In this document: piece after piece, positions 32,702 to 41,748 of the stretch | How the letters are laid out: each line of letters starts with the position of its first letter | How positions within the stretch are numbered: the first letter of the stretch is position 1 | Source of the DNA: Tractidigestivibacter montrealensis | GTDB taxonomy: Bacteria; Actinomycetota; Coriobacteriia; Coriobacteriales; Atopobiaceae | NCBI RefSeq assembly: GCF_024741235.1 | Contig: NZ_JANSKA010000003.1 | Coordinates: 1 to 64,000, forward strand | Direction of reading: 5' to 3' | DNA: 64,000 nt | The notes under the pieces: generated by a model | Databases searched by the model: none | What the model was told of the DNA's origin: nothing | What the model saw: only the letters and a program-made list of their open reading frames with translations | Translations under genes and position numbers: made by a program

Positions 32702-34027
32702 CTATTTCGCTCCAGTGGACTCCGGCAGAGGCATGACAACGTCGAGAAGAAATAGGTTGTCGCGAGCACTCGCAACGAGCGTCCCGCCATAGCGTTGCGC
32801 CGTACGTTCCATCGAGCGAACACCAAATCCGTGATTGAAGTCATCACCCTTACTCGACTTTGGAAGCCCGTCGACAAACTCGAGCTTCCCCACAAAGTAG
32901 TTCTCTACATGGAGCGAGACCATGCCCATATCGGCCCTAAGCACCAGAGAGATCCTTCGCTTCTCGGAATTCGGAACCGCGCTCACGGCCTCGATGGCAT
33001 TCTCCAATGCGTTGCCAAAGAGGGAGTAGATGTCAGTAGGCTGCATAAACGCAACAGAGGAGCCATCCGCCATACAGGAAAGCGAGATGCCTCGCCTCTC
33101 GCACATGAGCGACTTCTCGCTCAGGATAACATCTAGCGCATCGTTTCCCGTGCTCACCGTAGAGTCGTAAACGCGCACCTCCCGGGCAATGTCATCAAAG
33201 ATGAGCGGGTCTACTACAACCGTACCAAGGCCGTCCGCCATGTGGCGGATTTGATGCCTAATGTCGTGGCACTTCACGTTGATGGACTCGATGGTCTCCT
33301 TCGAGAGGTGGTACTGACGACGCTCATCATGCAGGAGCTGCTCACTCTCGGCCATCTCGGTCTTGAGGCGCGTCTTGTAGAGCATTTGGTACTCGGCAAA
33401 AAGAACGAATGCGCAAACGAGGGCATGCACGACTCTCAGCGTGACGAACGTCGCGAAGTCAATACCGTACGCATAGCTTGACTTTATGCAGACATCAAGG
33501 CCAATGACAGCGAAAATGACCACCAATACCATGAAGAGCATGCCATGGTCTTCCTCAACGACAAGTCCATCCCTGTTCATTCGGCGAACCATCACCAGGT
33601 AGACCACCACGTAGACAAATGCATACTCAAGAAGATTCGCAAGTATGAAGACTGCCGAATCGGGTGTGGCAGCGGGACAAACCTGATTAATGAATCCCAT
33701 AACACCCGATGCCAAGTTCTGAGTTGCATACCCCGCCGTCGCACAAAACAAGCTCGTCCACGTGGTTGTCTCATGGCATGAAGCGACCACCAAACAGCAG
33801 AGGGCGAGCACCAGGGCATATAACAGAATGAGAGGGAACAGCATAACCCCAGATGAAACCACAAACTCATGCATAAACGTTGCAACAAGTGTGGCAAGCG
33901 CGGCAACGGCCACAAGACCCCGAAAGAGATACCCTCCCCTACGCGGCAAGCCACTAGCAAAGAGAAGAGATGCTGCCACGAGCTCAATAGCCGTAAGCAG
34001 GGAGTTGACGATGGTTTCCGCATCCAT
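32702..34027 (-). CDS. AgrC-like sensor histidine kinase (GHKL type)
   Basis: 441 residues from the ATG at 34027, overlapping the regulator stop (TGATG). The N-terminal half has six to seven membrane helices (residues 5-230). A coiled linker follows, then the dimerisation box with its His in INVKCHDIRHQIRHM, and a GHKL ATPase domain with the N box LFGNALENAIEAV and HGFGVRSMERTAQRYGG. It lacks a separate extracellular sensor domain, as AgrC-type kinases do. It works with the adjacent LytTR regulator. No autoinducer peptide gene was found beside it. Confidence 0.88.
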   Translation of the reverse strand: MDAETIVNSLLTAIELVAASLLFASGLPRRGGYLFRGLVAVAALATLVATFMHEFVVSSGVMLFPLILLYALVLALCCLVVASCHETTTWTSLFCATAGYATQNLASGVMGFINQVCPAATPDSAVFILANLLEYAFVYVVVYLVMVRRMNRDGLVVEEDHGMLFMVLVVIFAVIGLDVCIKSSYAYGIDFATFVTLRVVHALVCAFVLFAEYQMLYKTRLKTEMAESEQLLHDERRQYHLSKETIESINVKCHDIRHQIRHMADGLGTVVVDPLIFDDIAREVRVYDSTVSTGNDALDVILSEKSLMCERRGISLSCMADGSSVAFMQPTDIYSLFGNALENAIEAVSAVPNSEKRRISLVLRADMGMVSLHVENYFVGKLEFVDGLPKSSKGDDFNHGFGVRSMERTAQRYGGTLVASARDNLFLLDVVMPLPESTGAK

Positions 34028-34740
34028 CAGATGGTCCTTCCCATGTACTGGGCTATCCGTTTGAGACAATCGTGCTTACAGCGGCGGCTAAAAAAGAGCG
34101 TTGCTCCCCCTGTCGTTGTCAGACAGTCTCCAGTCACACGCGCGATATGCATCATGTTCACAAGCTGGCCCTGAGAGACGCGGATAAAAGGCTTGTCCTC
34201 GAAGCTCGTTGCAAGGCGTCCTAGGCTATCTCGGACGCGAATTGGACTAGCGCCTGACGAGAAGTGATATACGAGATCATGTCCACTCGTCTCGACGTAT
34301 TCGATGTCCGAGACGGGAAAGAGGTACAGGCCCGACTGTGTCTTCAGAGTAATCGACTCCTCAACGTTTCGGGCAATCACTCGACACACCTTATCGAGGC
34401 ACATCGCCATGTCATAGAAGCGCACGGGCTTAACGATGAAACCAGCGGCATCGACCTGATAGCCCCTGACGGCATACTGCGCGAGACTCGTCACAAACAC
34501 AATCTGCGTGGTAGCGTCGCTTCGGCGCATCTGGGCCGCAGCGTCCATTCCATTCATCCCAGGCAGATCGATGTCCATGAACACGACGTCAACGTCATAG
34601 GGCGCATCGAGAAATGCTTCGGCAGACCCGTAGTGTACACATGACATCTCGACGTTACGGTCACGGCCATAGCGCGCAAGCTGCTCTTCGAGCAAGCGCT
34701 CCTCTTCCCCATCATTTTCGACACTCGCTGCCCTAATCAA
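34027..34740 (-). CDS. LytTR family response regulator
   Basis: About 237 residues from a TTG at 34740 (GAGG eight bases upstream), chosen because it places LIRAASVENDGEEE where receiver domains begin; the longer frame has no ribosome site. Receiver: acidic pair END, phospho-Asp in VVFMDIDLPGMNG, Thr in VFVTSLAQYAVRGYQVDAAGFIVKPV (Lys). The C-terminal LytTR DNA-binding domain is seen in IEYVETSGHDLVYHF...FIRVSQGQLVNMMHIARV. It is divergent from the GH3 gene, with about 190 bp between the starts, so that gene could also be a target. Confidence 0.88.
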   Translation of the reverse strand: MIRAASVENDGEEERLLEEQLARYGRDRNVEMSCVHYGSAEAFLDAPYDVDVVFMDIDLPGMNGMDAAAQMRRSDATTQIVFVTSLAQYAVRGYQVDAAGFIVKPVRFYDMAMCLDKVCRVIARNVEESITLKTQSGLYLFPVSDIEYVETSGHDLVYHFSSGASPIRVRDSLGRLATSFEDKPFIRVSQGQLVNMMHIARVTGDCLTTTGGATLFFSRRCKHDCLKRIAQYMGRTI

Positions 34741-34929
34741 GACCCCAACCTCCCCGAACCGATTATCCCATGCAGACGCACAAGCCAAATGGCAGACATA
34801 GCCCGAAAGTGCCATCAGGAAAGCCGAATCCGCCAGACCCCCTTACCGCCCGCATTACCCGGGACTTACGATGCGCGGCGACAAGCCCAAAGAGGGCGCA
34901 ACGGGAACGAAAGACGAGAAGGGAAGGGC

Positions 34930-37900
34930 ATGGGTACCATCTCACGCAGGCAATTCGTGAAGGGCGCAGCGGGCATCACGTCGACCGTGTTCGCGACAAC
35001 GTGCGTAGGCGCACCGGTCGCTCAGTCCTATCGCGGAAGAATCAACACCGCCCTGGGGATTGACACCACAAGTGTGACGTCAAATGGGTCGAGCGGAGAC
35101 ACCACCTATTACAAGAGCGACTATGGCACCGACATCTACGATGCGACGGCACTCCAGAAACTCGAGGACGACTGCGCCGCTGCCGCCATCGAGGAAGTCG
35201 AAGGCGGCGTTGTCCTGCTCAGGAACGAGAACGGCGCCCTCCCGCTCCAGAAGGGCGCAAGCGTCACTCTCTTTGGCCAGAACTCCTTCGAGAACCCCGA
35301 TGCCGACACAACAAGCATGGGATTTGGATACACGGGCCCAACGTATGGCCCCTTCTACAGCTACCACACGCCCGGCGACACCAGCACGGTGAAGTGGGTC
35401 ACGTACCTCTCGGCCATGCAGGAAGCGTTCGACGTCAACCCCACGGTCACGGAGGCCTACCAGACAAGCGGGTACGGCAGGGTAAAGGATGCGGAGAATC
35501 CAGACGTTGGCGAGGCCCCCGTGTCCCTTCTTACCGATGACATTTGCGCAAGCTGGGCCTCACAGTACAACGACGCTGCAATCTACATGATCACCCGCCA
35601 GGGTTCCGAGGACTGTGACCTGGTGCTCGAGGACTCCGAAGGTATCAGCCAACTTGCCCTGCATCAGAACGAGAAGGACCTTCTCGCACTCCTTCAGGCC
35701 GAGAAGGCAGCTGGCACCATCAAGCGCATCATTGTCTTGGTGAACTCCAGCTGGGCTGTTGAGCTGGGCGATCTTGCAAACTACGACGTCGACGCCATCC
35801 TCTGGGTGGGAACCCCTGGCGTTGTCGGCTTCACCGGTGTCGCCAACGTGCTCGACGGCGATGCAAACCCCTCCGGTAAGCTTGTTGACACCTACGCTAA
35901 GAACTCGCTCTCGGCACCCGCAATCACCTACGCACAGGCTAAGAATACACAGGAGTGGTCGAACCTCGACGAGGTCCTCGACACCTGCAGCGATACCGAC
36001 AAGTTTGTTCAGAGCTACCTCATCTATGCCGAGGGCGTCTACGTGGGCTACAAGTATTACGAGACGCGCTACGAGGATGCGATACTTGGCCAAGGCAACG
36101 CCACGGGCACCGCAGGATCGTCAACTGGATCCGCCTGGAATTACACAGACGAAATTGCCTACCCCTTTGGCTATGGCCTCTCGTACACAACCTTCCAGCA
36201 GACTCTGGACAGCTGCTCGTTTGACTCGACATCTGACACGTACACCCTCTCGGTGACTGCTACAAACACCGGAGACGTTGCTGGTAGGTCGGTAGTCGAG
36301 GTCTATGCGCAGACCCCCTATGGGGACTACGAGAAGAAGAACCAGGTTGAGAAGCCCGCTGTTGTTCTGGTTGGCTTTGCAAAGACTGGCGAGCTGGACC
36401 CCGGTGCCTCGGAGACGGTGAGCGTACAGGTCGAGCAATACCTCTTGGCGAGCTACGACTACACGTCTGCAAAGGGATACATCCTTTCCGCGGGCACCTA
36501 CTGCCTGGCAATTGGCGATGACGCACATGACGCACTCAACAACATCCTCGCTGCTAAGGGCGCTACGGGCATGGTTGCGGTTGACGGAACGCGCACGGGC
36601 GGCGATGCTTCCAAGACGTATTCTTGGGACCTCTCTAGCGTCGACGCGAACCGCTATGCCATGTCGCGCTACGTCGACGGTAAGCAGGTTACCAACTGCT
36701 TTGATGATGTCGATCTCAACAACCTTGGGACCGATACCATCACGTACCTTTCGCGCAGCGACTGGGACGCCACCTTCCCCACCGAGCCCGTTGCCGTTCG
36801 CGCCACGCCGGACATGATGGAGGTGCTCGACGGGAACTTCTATGAGATGCCTGACGACGCTCCCAGCGTGTCTGACTTCACGCAGGGCGAGGACTCCGGA
36901 ATCACCTTCGTAGCGATGCGCAATGTCGACTACAACGACGAGGAGACCTGGAACGCCTTCCTCGACCAGCTAACCGTCGAGGAGATGGCCTCCATTCTCC
37001 CCGACCAGAACGGCTCGGTTGCCATTGACTCCATCACGATGCCTGCCTCCTACCGCGGGGATGACATGGACCAGCTTCAGCAGGTGGTCTTCAAGCTCAA
37101 CGGTGAGTCTGGCTTCAACTGGCCCTGCGCCATTGTCGAGGCGTCGACGTGGGACATCGACCACATTGCCAAGCGCTCCAACCTCACCGGCAACGAGAGC
37201 ATCTTCATGGGCCTGACCGAGATCTGGTCTGGCGGTCCCAACATTCACAGGACGCCGTTCAACGGCCGCGCATCTGCGTACTACTCCGAGGATGGCAACC
37301 TTGACTACCTGATTGGCGAGGTCGTCTCGCGCGAGTGCCAGAAGTACGGAGTCATTCTGGGTTATAAGCACATGGTCCTCAATGACCAGGAGGCAAACCG
37401 AGAGAGCGCCGCAACCTTCGCGAACGAGCAGGCCATCCGCGAGGAGTACCTGCGTGCCTTTGAGGGTGCCTATGCAAAGGGCGGCTGCATGGGATGCATG
37501 ACCGCATTCAACCGCATCGGCGTTACCTATGCAGGGAGCTGCTCGGCAACCATGCAGGACGTAATGCGCGGCGAATGGGGCTTCAAGGGCGTCATCTGCT
37601 CTGATGCATGCGTTGGCTCTGACTACAAGACGCACTATGCCACGAACCTTGCAAACGGCCTCGATTACTGGTGCTGGGACATGGCGGGCTTTGGTCCTAG
37701 CGCCGACTCCTCCTCCGCCAAGCTCAGCAACACGGTAATCGCAGAGGACATTGAGAACGGCGATGGCTATCTGCTAAAGGCACTCCGCGACGCCACTAAG
37801 CACGCCGTCTATGCCCAGGTTCGCACCAGCAACATCAACGGACTGGATGACAGCTCGCAGATCGTCCATACCAACGCATGGTGGGAGAACGCAATCACGG

Positions 37901-38016
37901 GTACCCAGATTGTGAGTGGCGTGCTGACCGCTGGCCTTCTCGGCGTGTATGTCTACGACACGGTAAAGGCAAGCAAGGCGCAAGACAACGAGGACAAGAA
38001 GGGAGCTGAGGCATAA
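34930..38016 (+). CDS. GH3 beta-glucosidase-like protein with permuted domains, Tat signal and C-terminal anchor
   Basis: 1028 residues from the ATG at 34930 (AAGGGAAGGGC upstream). Residues 1-30 look like a Tat signal (SRRQFVKGAAGITSTVFATTC). The GH3 C-terminal-type domain comes first (EVEGGVVLLRNENGALPLQKGASVTLFGQNS... VNSSWAVELG), next a fibronectin-III-like domain (SVVEVYAQTPYG...KPAVVLVGFAKT), then the GH3 TIM barrel (LTVEEMASILP, MGLTEIWSGGPNIHRTPFNGR, KHMVLNDQE) with the nucleophile region GFKGVICSDACVG. A membrane helix (IVSGVLTAGLLGVYVYDTV) and a charged tail end it. The swapped order is known in some GH3 enzymes. Likely a cell-surface glucosidase; no TIM-barrel acid is assigned. Confidence 0.85.
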   Translation: MGTISRRQFVKGAAGITSTVFATTCVGAPVAQSYRGRINTALGIDTTSVTSNGSSGDTTYYKSDYGTDIYDATALQKLEDDCAAAAIEEVEGGVVLLRNENGALPLQKGASVTLFGQNSFENPDADTTSMGFGYTGPTYGPFYSYHTPGDTSTVKWVTYLSAMQEAFDVNPTVTEAYQTSGYGRVKDAENPDVGEAPVSLLTDDICASWASQYNDAAIYMITRQGSEDCDLVLEDSEGISQLALHQNEKDLLALLQAEKAAGTIKRIIVLVNSSWAVELGDLANYDVDAILWVGTPGVVGFTGVANVLDGDANPSGKLVDTYAKNSLSAPAITYAQAKNTQEWSNLDEVLDTCSDTDKFVQSYLIYAEGVYVGYKYYETRYEDAILGQGNATGTAGSSTGSAWNYTDEIAYPFGYGLSYTTFQQTLDSCSFDSTSDTYTLSVTATNTGDVAGRSVVEVYAQTPYGDYEKKNQVEKPAVVLVGFAKTGELDPGASETVSVQVEQYLLASYDYTSAKGYILSAGTYCLAIGDDAHDALNNILAAKGATGMVAVDGTRTGGDASKTYSWDLSSVDANRYAMSRYVDGKQVTNCFDDVDLNNLGTDTITYLSRSDWDATFPTEPVAVRATPDMMEVLDGNFYEMPDDAPSVSDFTQGEDSGITFVAMRNVDYNDEETWNAFLDQLTVEEMASILPDQNGSVAIDSITMPASYRGDDMDQLQQVVFKLNGESGFNWPCAIVEASTWDIDHIAKRSNLTGNESIFMGLTEIWSGGPNIHRTPFNGRASAYYSEDGNLDYLIGEVVSRECQKYGVILGYKHMVLNDQEANRESAATFANEQAIREEYLRAFEGAYAKGGCMGCMTAFNRIGVTYAGSCSATMQDVMRGEWGFKGVICSDACVGSDYKTHYATNLANGLDYWCWDMAGFGPSADSSSAKLSNTVIAEDIENGDGYLLKALRDATKHAVYAQVRTSNINGLDDSSQIVHTNAWWENAITGTQIVSGVLTAGLLGVYVYDTVKASKAQDNEDKKGAEA

Positions 38017-38426
38017 TGGCTCAGGTCAAGGGAATCAAGATTCAGACAGCAGGCGCTTGGCTCAGCCTTGTCTGTGGTGCGCTGTCGCTTGTCACCGGAA
38101 TTTACTACGCCGTCGCTGCCGGAGCGACAAATAACTTCACTGCAACTGTCCTTGTGTGCTTCCTGCTTGGTGCCGTCTGCGCGCTTACCTACTCGCTGGT
38201 ACCAAGCGATTGGGGAGATATCCTCAACCTTGTTGCTGTAGTCTTTCTTGCCGTTGCCATTCTCGAGTTCATTGTTTCGAGCATCGCGACCCTGGCAGAC
38301 GTGCTCTCCGGCATCACCATGTTTGGTTCAACTGGTGGTATTGAGTACATAGTGATCACGATTGGTCTCGGAACTGTTGCCCTGGTTGTCGAAATAGTCT
38401 CTTGCTTCATGAGGCGAACGAAGTAA
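38016..38426 (+). CDS. Small four-helix membrane protein after the GH3 gene
   Basis: 136 residues; its ATG overlaps the GH3 stop (TAATG), so it is translationally coupled. Four hydrophobic segments cover almost the whole chain (WLSLVCGALSLVTGIYYAVAAG; FTATVLVCFLLGAVCALTYSLV; ILNLVAVVFLAVAILEFIVSSIATL; IEYIVITIGLGTVALVVEIVSCF), with a basic end RRTK. No family recognised. Coupling suggests it helps place or stabilise the membrane-anchored GH3 protein. Confidence 0.75.
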   Translation: MAQVKGIKIQTAGAWLSLVCGALSLVTGIYYAVAAGATNNFTATVLVCFLLGAVCALTYSLVPSDWGDILNLVAVVFLAVAILEFIVSSIATLADVLSGITMFGSTGGIEYIVITIGLGTVALVVEIVSCFMRRTK

Positions 38427-38450
38427 GGACAAGTAGACCCCCTTCCCCGC

Positions 38451-38486
38451 AAGCCCTCCCCGGAAATCCATCCGGGGAGGGCTTTT
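38451..38486 (+). terminator. Intrinsic terminator after the GH3 operon
   Basis: Stem AAGCCCTCCCCGG (38451-38463) / CCGGGGAGGGCTT (38472-38484) with loop AAATCCAT, then TTTT. Strong and perfect 13-bp stem. Confidence 0.9.
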
Positions 38487-38511
38487 CAGCAACACCGGAA
38501 GCTGAATAGCA

Positions 38512-39372
38512 TTACTTCACAACGTACTGGTACGTATCACCCATGGGAACAAAGCGGACGGGGACCTCAGACGTCCCCAGAGCTTGGGGAAGCCACTCCG
38601 CCATGAGTTCCATACCAGGTTCCTCCAGGTCGAAGTGTCCGACGGTGATTGCGCACTTTCCCTCGCCAAGCATCCCCACGTCTCGAATGTACTCGCAGGT
38701 AGTGAAGTCAATGAACTCCATGGTCACCAATGCGTCCACGCCTTCGCTGTCGGCGAAGTTAATCTCATAGGTATCAGAAGCAGGATCGCCCATCACGTGC
38801 TTTGGAATGTGAACCCTCCGCACTCGCGCGGAGGAATCCCCTGTGATCCTCGTGCCGTTGAGGCCCAAACTACTCACGAGTAGCCGCGCCAACTCCACAC
38901 CGGAAGTCTGCGGAATCTCAAAGTCACGACAGCGGACAACGTCCCCCACTCGGCAGCCCTGCCACCCCATCTTCTTGGCAAAGCCATAGAAGATGCCGTC
39001 GACCATTGCGCCGCCGTCGATGGGAACGCCCGAGTGAATGTAGTCATGGCAGCGCCAGACCGTACCGCCCCATTCGTCAAGCAGCGCTTTCTTCTCGGCA
39101 TACGCCCTAGTCCCACCAATCACGTCCTGGTGGTCGCCGTGATTCCAGAACAGCGCCTCGTGCGAGATGATGAGATTTGCATCACAGCGCATTGCCTGGC
39201 GAACGATGTCGGCAGTCGGCCAGATGCAGGTCACGATTCCCGTGCACTCCTTCTCCGTCGTGCCGTAGGTGACCTTGTCGCGAGTGGTCGCCTCGTCAAT
39301 CGGCTCGCCCGTCCATGGAGAAATCCCCAGACAGTATCCCTTCACAGCAGAAATGACCTCATCAATGCGCAT
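38512..39372 (-). CDS. Nif3-like dinuclear metal protein
   Basis: 286 residues from the ATG at 39372 with GGAGG six bases upstream; the frame beyond is a shadow. It contains NIF3-family landmarks: GIVTCIWPTADIVRQAMRCDANLIISHEALFWN (metal-binding His), a middle insertion, and a C-terminal ITVGHFDLEEPGMELMAEWL with His and Glu. The family is a toroid with a two-metal centre, of unknown general role, sometimes annotated GTP cyclohydrolase I type 2. Its place at the end of a PTS operon suggests a hydrolytic role on the imported compound, but that is inference. Confidence 0.75.
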   Translation of the reverse strand: MRIDEVISAVKGYCLGISPWTGEPIDEATTRDKVTYGTTEKECTGIVTCIWPTADIVRQAMRCDANLIISHEALFWNHGDHQDVIGGTRAYAEKKALLDEWGGTVWRCHDYIHSGVPIDGGAMVDGIFYGFAKKMGWQGCRVGDVVRCRDFEIPQTSGVELARLLVSSLGLNGTRITGDSSARVRRVHIPKHVMGDPASDTYEINFADSEGVDALVTMEFIDFTTCEYIRDVGMLGEGKCAITVGHFDLEEPGMELMAEWLPQALGTSEVPVRFVPMGDTYQYVVK

Positions 39373-39401
39373 GACCAGCCTCCATTGAACTATGAATTCG
39401 C

Positions 39402-40082
39402 CTACTCCGACGCTAGGCCGCCCGACAGCCACCCGTCCACAAACAGCCTCGCGAGAAGGAACGTGACGGAAATGAGAAGCGCAGCAGAGCCCCCGATTCT
39501 CTCGACAAAGTAGCTGCAAATAACCACACCAATGAAAAATGAACCGATTAGCGCCAGATAATGGAGCGCACGCCGCAGCTCACTTGGCTCATGCCCAAAT
39601 GTTCCCTCATAGAGTGCCTCTGAGAAAGAACGGAGATTCCCGGTGCAATACGTACTTGAATATCGCGAACCCTGTCCAAGCTCCCGAAAGTTCTCGAAAG
39701 ACATTGCCGCACAGGAAGCAATCAAACAATCGGACAGGACGTCTGGAATGTAGTCCGCGAAGACGCCAATCACCGCAAACGTTATCGCCTCAAAATCAAT
39801 GACCCAACTCTGCATCTGGTCTTGTCTTCCATGAAAGCACCTACTCGATACCAACCGTGAAAGAATGATGCCCATGATAAAAGAGACTATGGGGATGAAG
39901 TACCTGAGAAAGGAACAGGGATCCAGCAGAGAGGTCGCAAGTGCCAGTCGCACGACATTCCCCGTCTGTCCTGTTGCGAACACCTGATCATGAGCCGTGA
40001 AGGCATAGCCGTCCATCATGCCACCCGCGCATACCACCACGAGCCCTAGCTCAAATTGCGCATGGGGCCTTAAGGGGTTCAC
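39402..40082 (-). CDS. DUF1275 (YoaK-like) membrane protein
   Basis: 226 residues from a GTG at 40082, overlapping the IIA stop (GTGA). Typical DUF1275 start (LGLVVVCAGGMMDGYAFTAHDQVFATGQTGNVVRLALA), then helices, and the second conserved region MSFENFRELGQGSRYSSTYCTGNLRSFSEALYEG. Six membrane helices. Function of the family is unknown. It is embedded in the PTS operon. Confidence 0.85.
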   Translation of the reverse strand: MNPLRPHAQFELGLVVVCAGGMMDGYAFTAHDQVFATGQTGNVVRLALATSLLDPCSFLRYFIPIVSFIMGIILSRLVSSRCFHGRQDQMQSWVIDFEAITFAVIGVFADYIPDVLSDCLIASCAAMSFENFRELGQGSRYSSTYCTGNLRSFSEALYEGTFGHEPSELRRALHYLALIGSFFIGVVICSYFVERIGGSAALLISVTFLLARLFVDGWLSGGLASE

Positions 40083-40480
40083 TCGTCACCCTCTGCTGCC
40101 TCAACGGCAACCCTGTTCATAAGCTGCATGGAGTTTCGGGCCTCGGCCAGAACTTCTTCAATCGCGTCGTATGTCAACGGCTCTGGGGTAAGCACGAGCT
40201 CGAGAGCACACGCCACATTGACTCCGGCAACAAGGAACACATGCCCATTCATATAGGGCGCAAATGCCTGGTTGACACTTCCCTGCATGATGTCGGTGAG
40301 TATGAGAACCTCATCGTTGGCGCCATATTCGTCGAACAAAGCCTTAACCTGGTCATCCAGCGGGGTTTCGTCAACGTACGCACAGATAACGTCGAATTCG
40401 TTAATTCCACCAATGAACTCTATCGTGTCCGCGAGACCGGCAGCGAACTTATGGTGAGAAGCAAGTATTACGTGTCTCAC
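40079..40480 (-). CDS. PTS mannose-family EIIA component
   Basis: 133 residues. GTG at 40480 is preferred: GAGGAG lies five bases upstream and it overlaps the previous stop (GTGA). The active His is in ILASHHKFAAGL (His9), followed by DEVLILTDIMQGSVNQAFAPYM, the usual IIA-Man pattern (DxxxGSPxN variant). It passes phosphate from HPr to IIB. It is separated from IIB, IIC and IID by the ceramidase-like gene. Confidence 0.88.
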   Translation of the reverse strand: MRHVILASHHKFAAGLADTIEFIGGINEFDVICAYVDETPLDDQVKALFDEYGANDEVLILTDIMQGSVNQAFAPYMNGHVFLVAGVNVACALELVLTPEPLTYDAIEEVLAEARNSMQLMNRVAVEAAEGDE

Positions 40481-41700
40481 AGCCACTCCTCAAACTCGTC
40501 AAGAACAGACTCAATGCCACCGCGAGGAAGCTTGGTCACGAACGACTCGTATCCAAGCCCAAAATCCTCGCTAGGAACAAAGTATCCCTGAGCATCGTTT
40601 GCGTACCCAACGACAATGCATCGCCGGGGGAGAAACATCGATTTGATGCGCATCCCAAGGACACTGCCGAGTTCTCCAGGGAAGGTCACGAATACTATTC
40701 CACCAAAGTCGATTACCCTCATCACTATGGGAAACTGAACGTGGTCAATCTCGAGCTTCTCGCTAAGCCTGCGGACCTCAGTCCGGGCTAGCTTCTTTGC
40801 CGTTGCTGTTGACGAGTCATCCGCAAGAGTCTGCTTGGCCTCGTTTAGCAGCTCCTTATATCTCGCAAAGAACTGTCTGTTGTCATAGTCCACATCGTGG
40901 ATGAACTCTCGGACCGTTGGCACACCAAGCTCAACGGGTTCGAATGAGCCCCTCATGAACTCAGCCGAGATGCCAACCGCAGTCCGCTGAAGTTCGTCGA
41001 ATCCATCGCCCCTACGGAACTGTCTGTTACCCAAATCTCCAGACGCGCCTGTAAACGCATAGGGCGTGATTCCCACCCAAGGCGCAAGCAAGGCTCGAAC
41101 TGACCCCTGTAGATCGGACGTAATGAGCCGGTTGAAAGGCCCAACTACAGTCGAGTGACAGTTGAAGTTCTGCATCGCTCCAACAACAGAACCATCATCT
41201 GCCACAAACCTAACGATAAAGGCCTGGTCATCAAATGGTTTGTTTTTGTCATTCCGATTTGAGTACCATCCGTTGATTCTTGTTGAGAGAATTTCAGGCT
41301 TGGCCTCGGTAAGCCTCTCCGAAAGTCGAGAGGCTGCCTGGACTACGAGGCCCGTCACGAGGTCTTCGTAACCAGGAGTGTCATGAGAAATTGAGCTGCC
41401 ATCACGAAGACCGTTGGGGCATGAATGACTATGAACTGCAGAAATGACAACTAACTCATCGCGAACGTCCAACAATGACGAGAGCAGCGCCCTCATCTTC
41501 TTAGTTCTTGAAAGGCTAACTTGACACACATCGATGCCAACGAAGAGAACGCGCTCTCCACCCTCTTCCAGCAGCAGAAGGATGGCATAAGGGTCATCAT
41601 GAATACCTATGCCCGGAAGCTGGCGAACATCATTGAGATATCCATCAAGATAGAAAACCCCGCTTGGCGCAATGCTCACCTTTGTCGAAGAGACCTTCAT
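40477..41700 (-). CDS. Neutral/alkaline ceramidase-like hydrolase, cytoplasmic
   Basis: 407 residues, ATG at 41700 with GGAGGT five bases upstream. Motifs of the neutral ceramidase N-terminal domain: LLLLEEGGERVLFVGIDVCQVS, the zinc-binding VISAVHSHSCPNG, NFNCHSTVVGP, and a late VVFVTFPGELGSVLGMRIK...VVGYANDAQGYFVPSEDFGLGYES. It has no signal peptide and lacks the C-terminal beta domain of true ceramidases. In PTS operons such proteins probably act on an imported, phosphorylated amide or glycan rather than on ceramide. The substrate is unknown. Confidence 0.75.
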   Translation of the reverse strand: MKVSSTKVSIAPSGVFYLDGYLNDVRQLPGIGIHDDPYAILLLLEEGGERVLFVGIDVCQVSLSRTKKMRALLSSLLDVRDELVVISAVHSHSCPNGLRDGSSISHDTPGYEDLVTGLVVQAASRLSERLTEAKPEILSTRINGWYSNRNDKNKPFDDQAFIVRFVADDGSVVGAMQNFNCHSTVVGPFNRLITSDLQGSVRALLAPWVGITPYAFTGASGDLGNRQFRRGDGFDELQRTAVGISAEFMRGSFEPVELGVPTVREFIHDVDYDNRQFFARYKELLNEAKQTLADDSSTATAKKLARTEVRRLSEKLEIDHVQFPIVMRVIDFGGIVFVTFPGELGSVLGMRIKSMFLPRRCIVVGYANDAQGYFVPSEDFGLGYESFVTKLPRGGIESVLDEFEEWL

Positions 41701-41715
41701 TGCATACCTCCAGCG

Positions 41716-41743
41716 TTGGCGGGATGGAAACCCATCCCGCCAA
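41716..41743 (-). terminator. Hairpin between IID and the ceramidase-like gene
   Basis: Perfect 12-bp arms TTGGCGGGATGG (41716-41727) and CCATCCCGCCAA (41732-41743) in the 48-bp gap. No T-run on the minus strand follows, so it is more likely a stability or attenuation hairpin lowering expression of the distal genes. Confidence 0.55.
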
Positions 41744-41748
41744 GCCCG

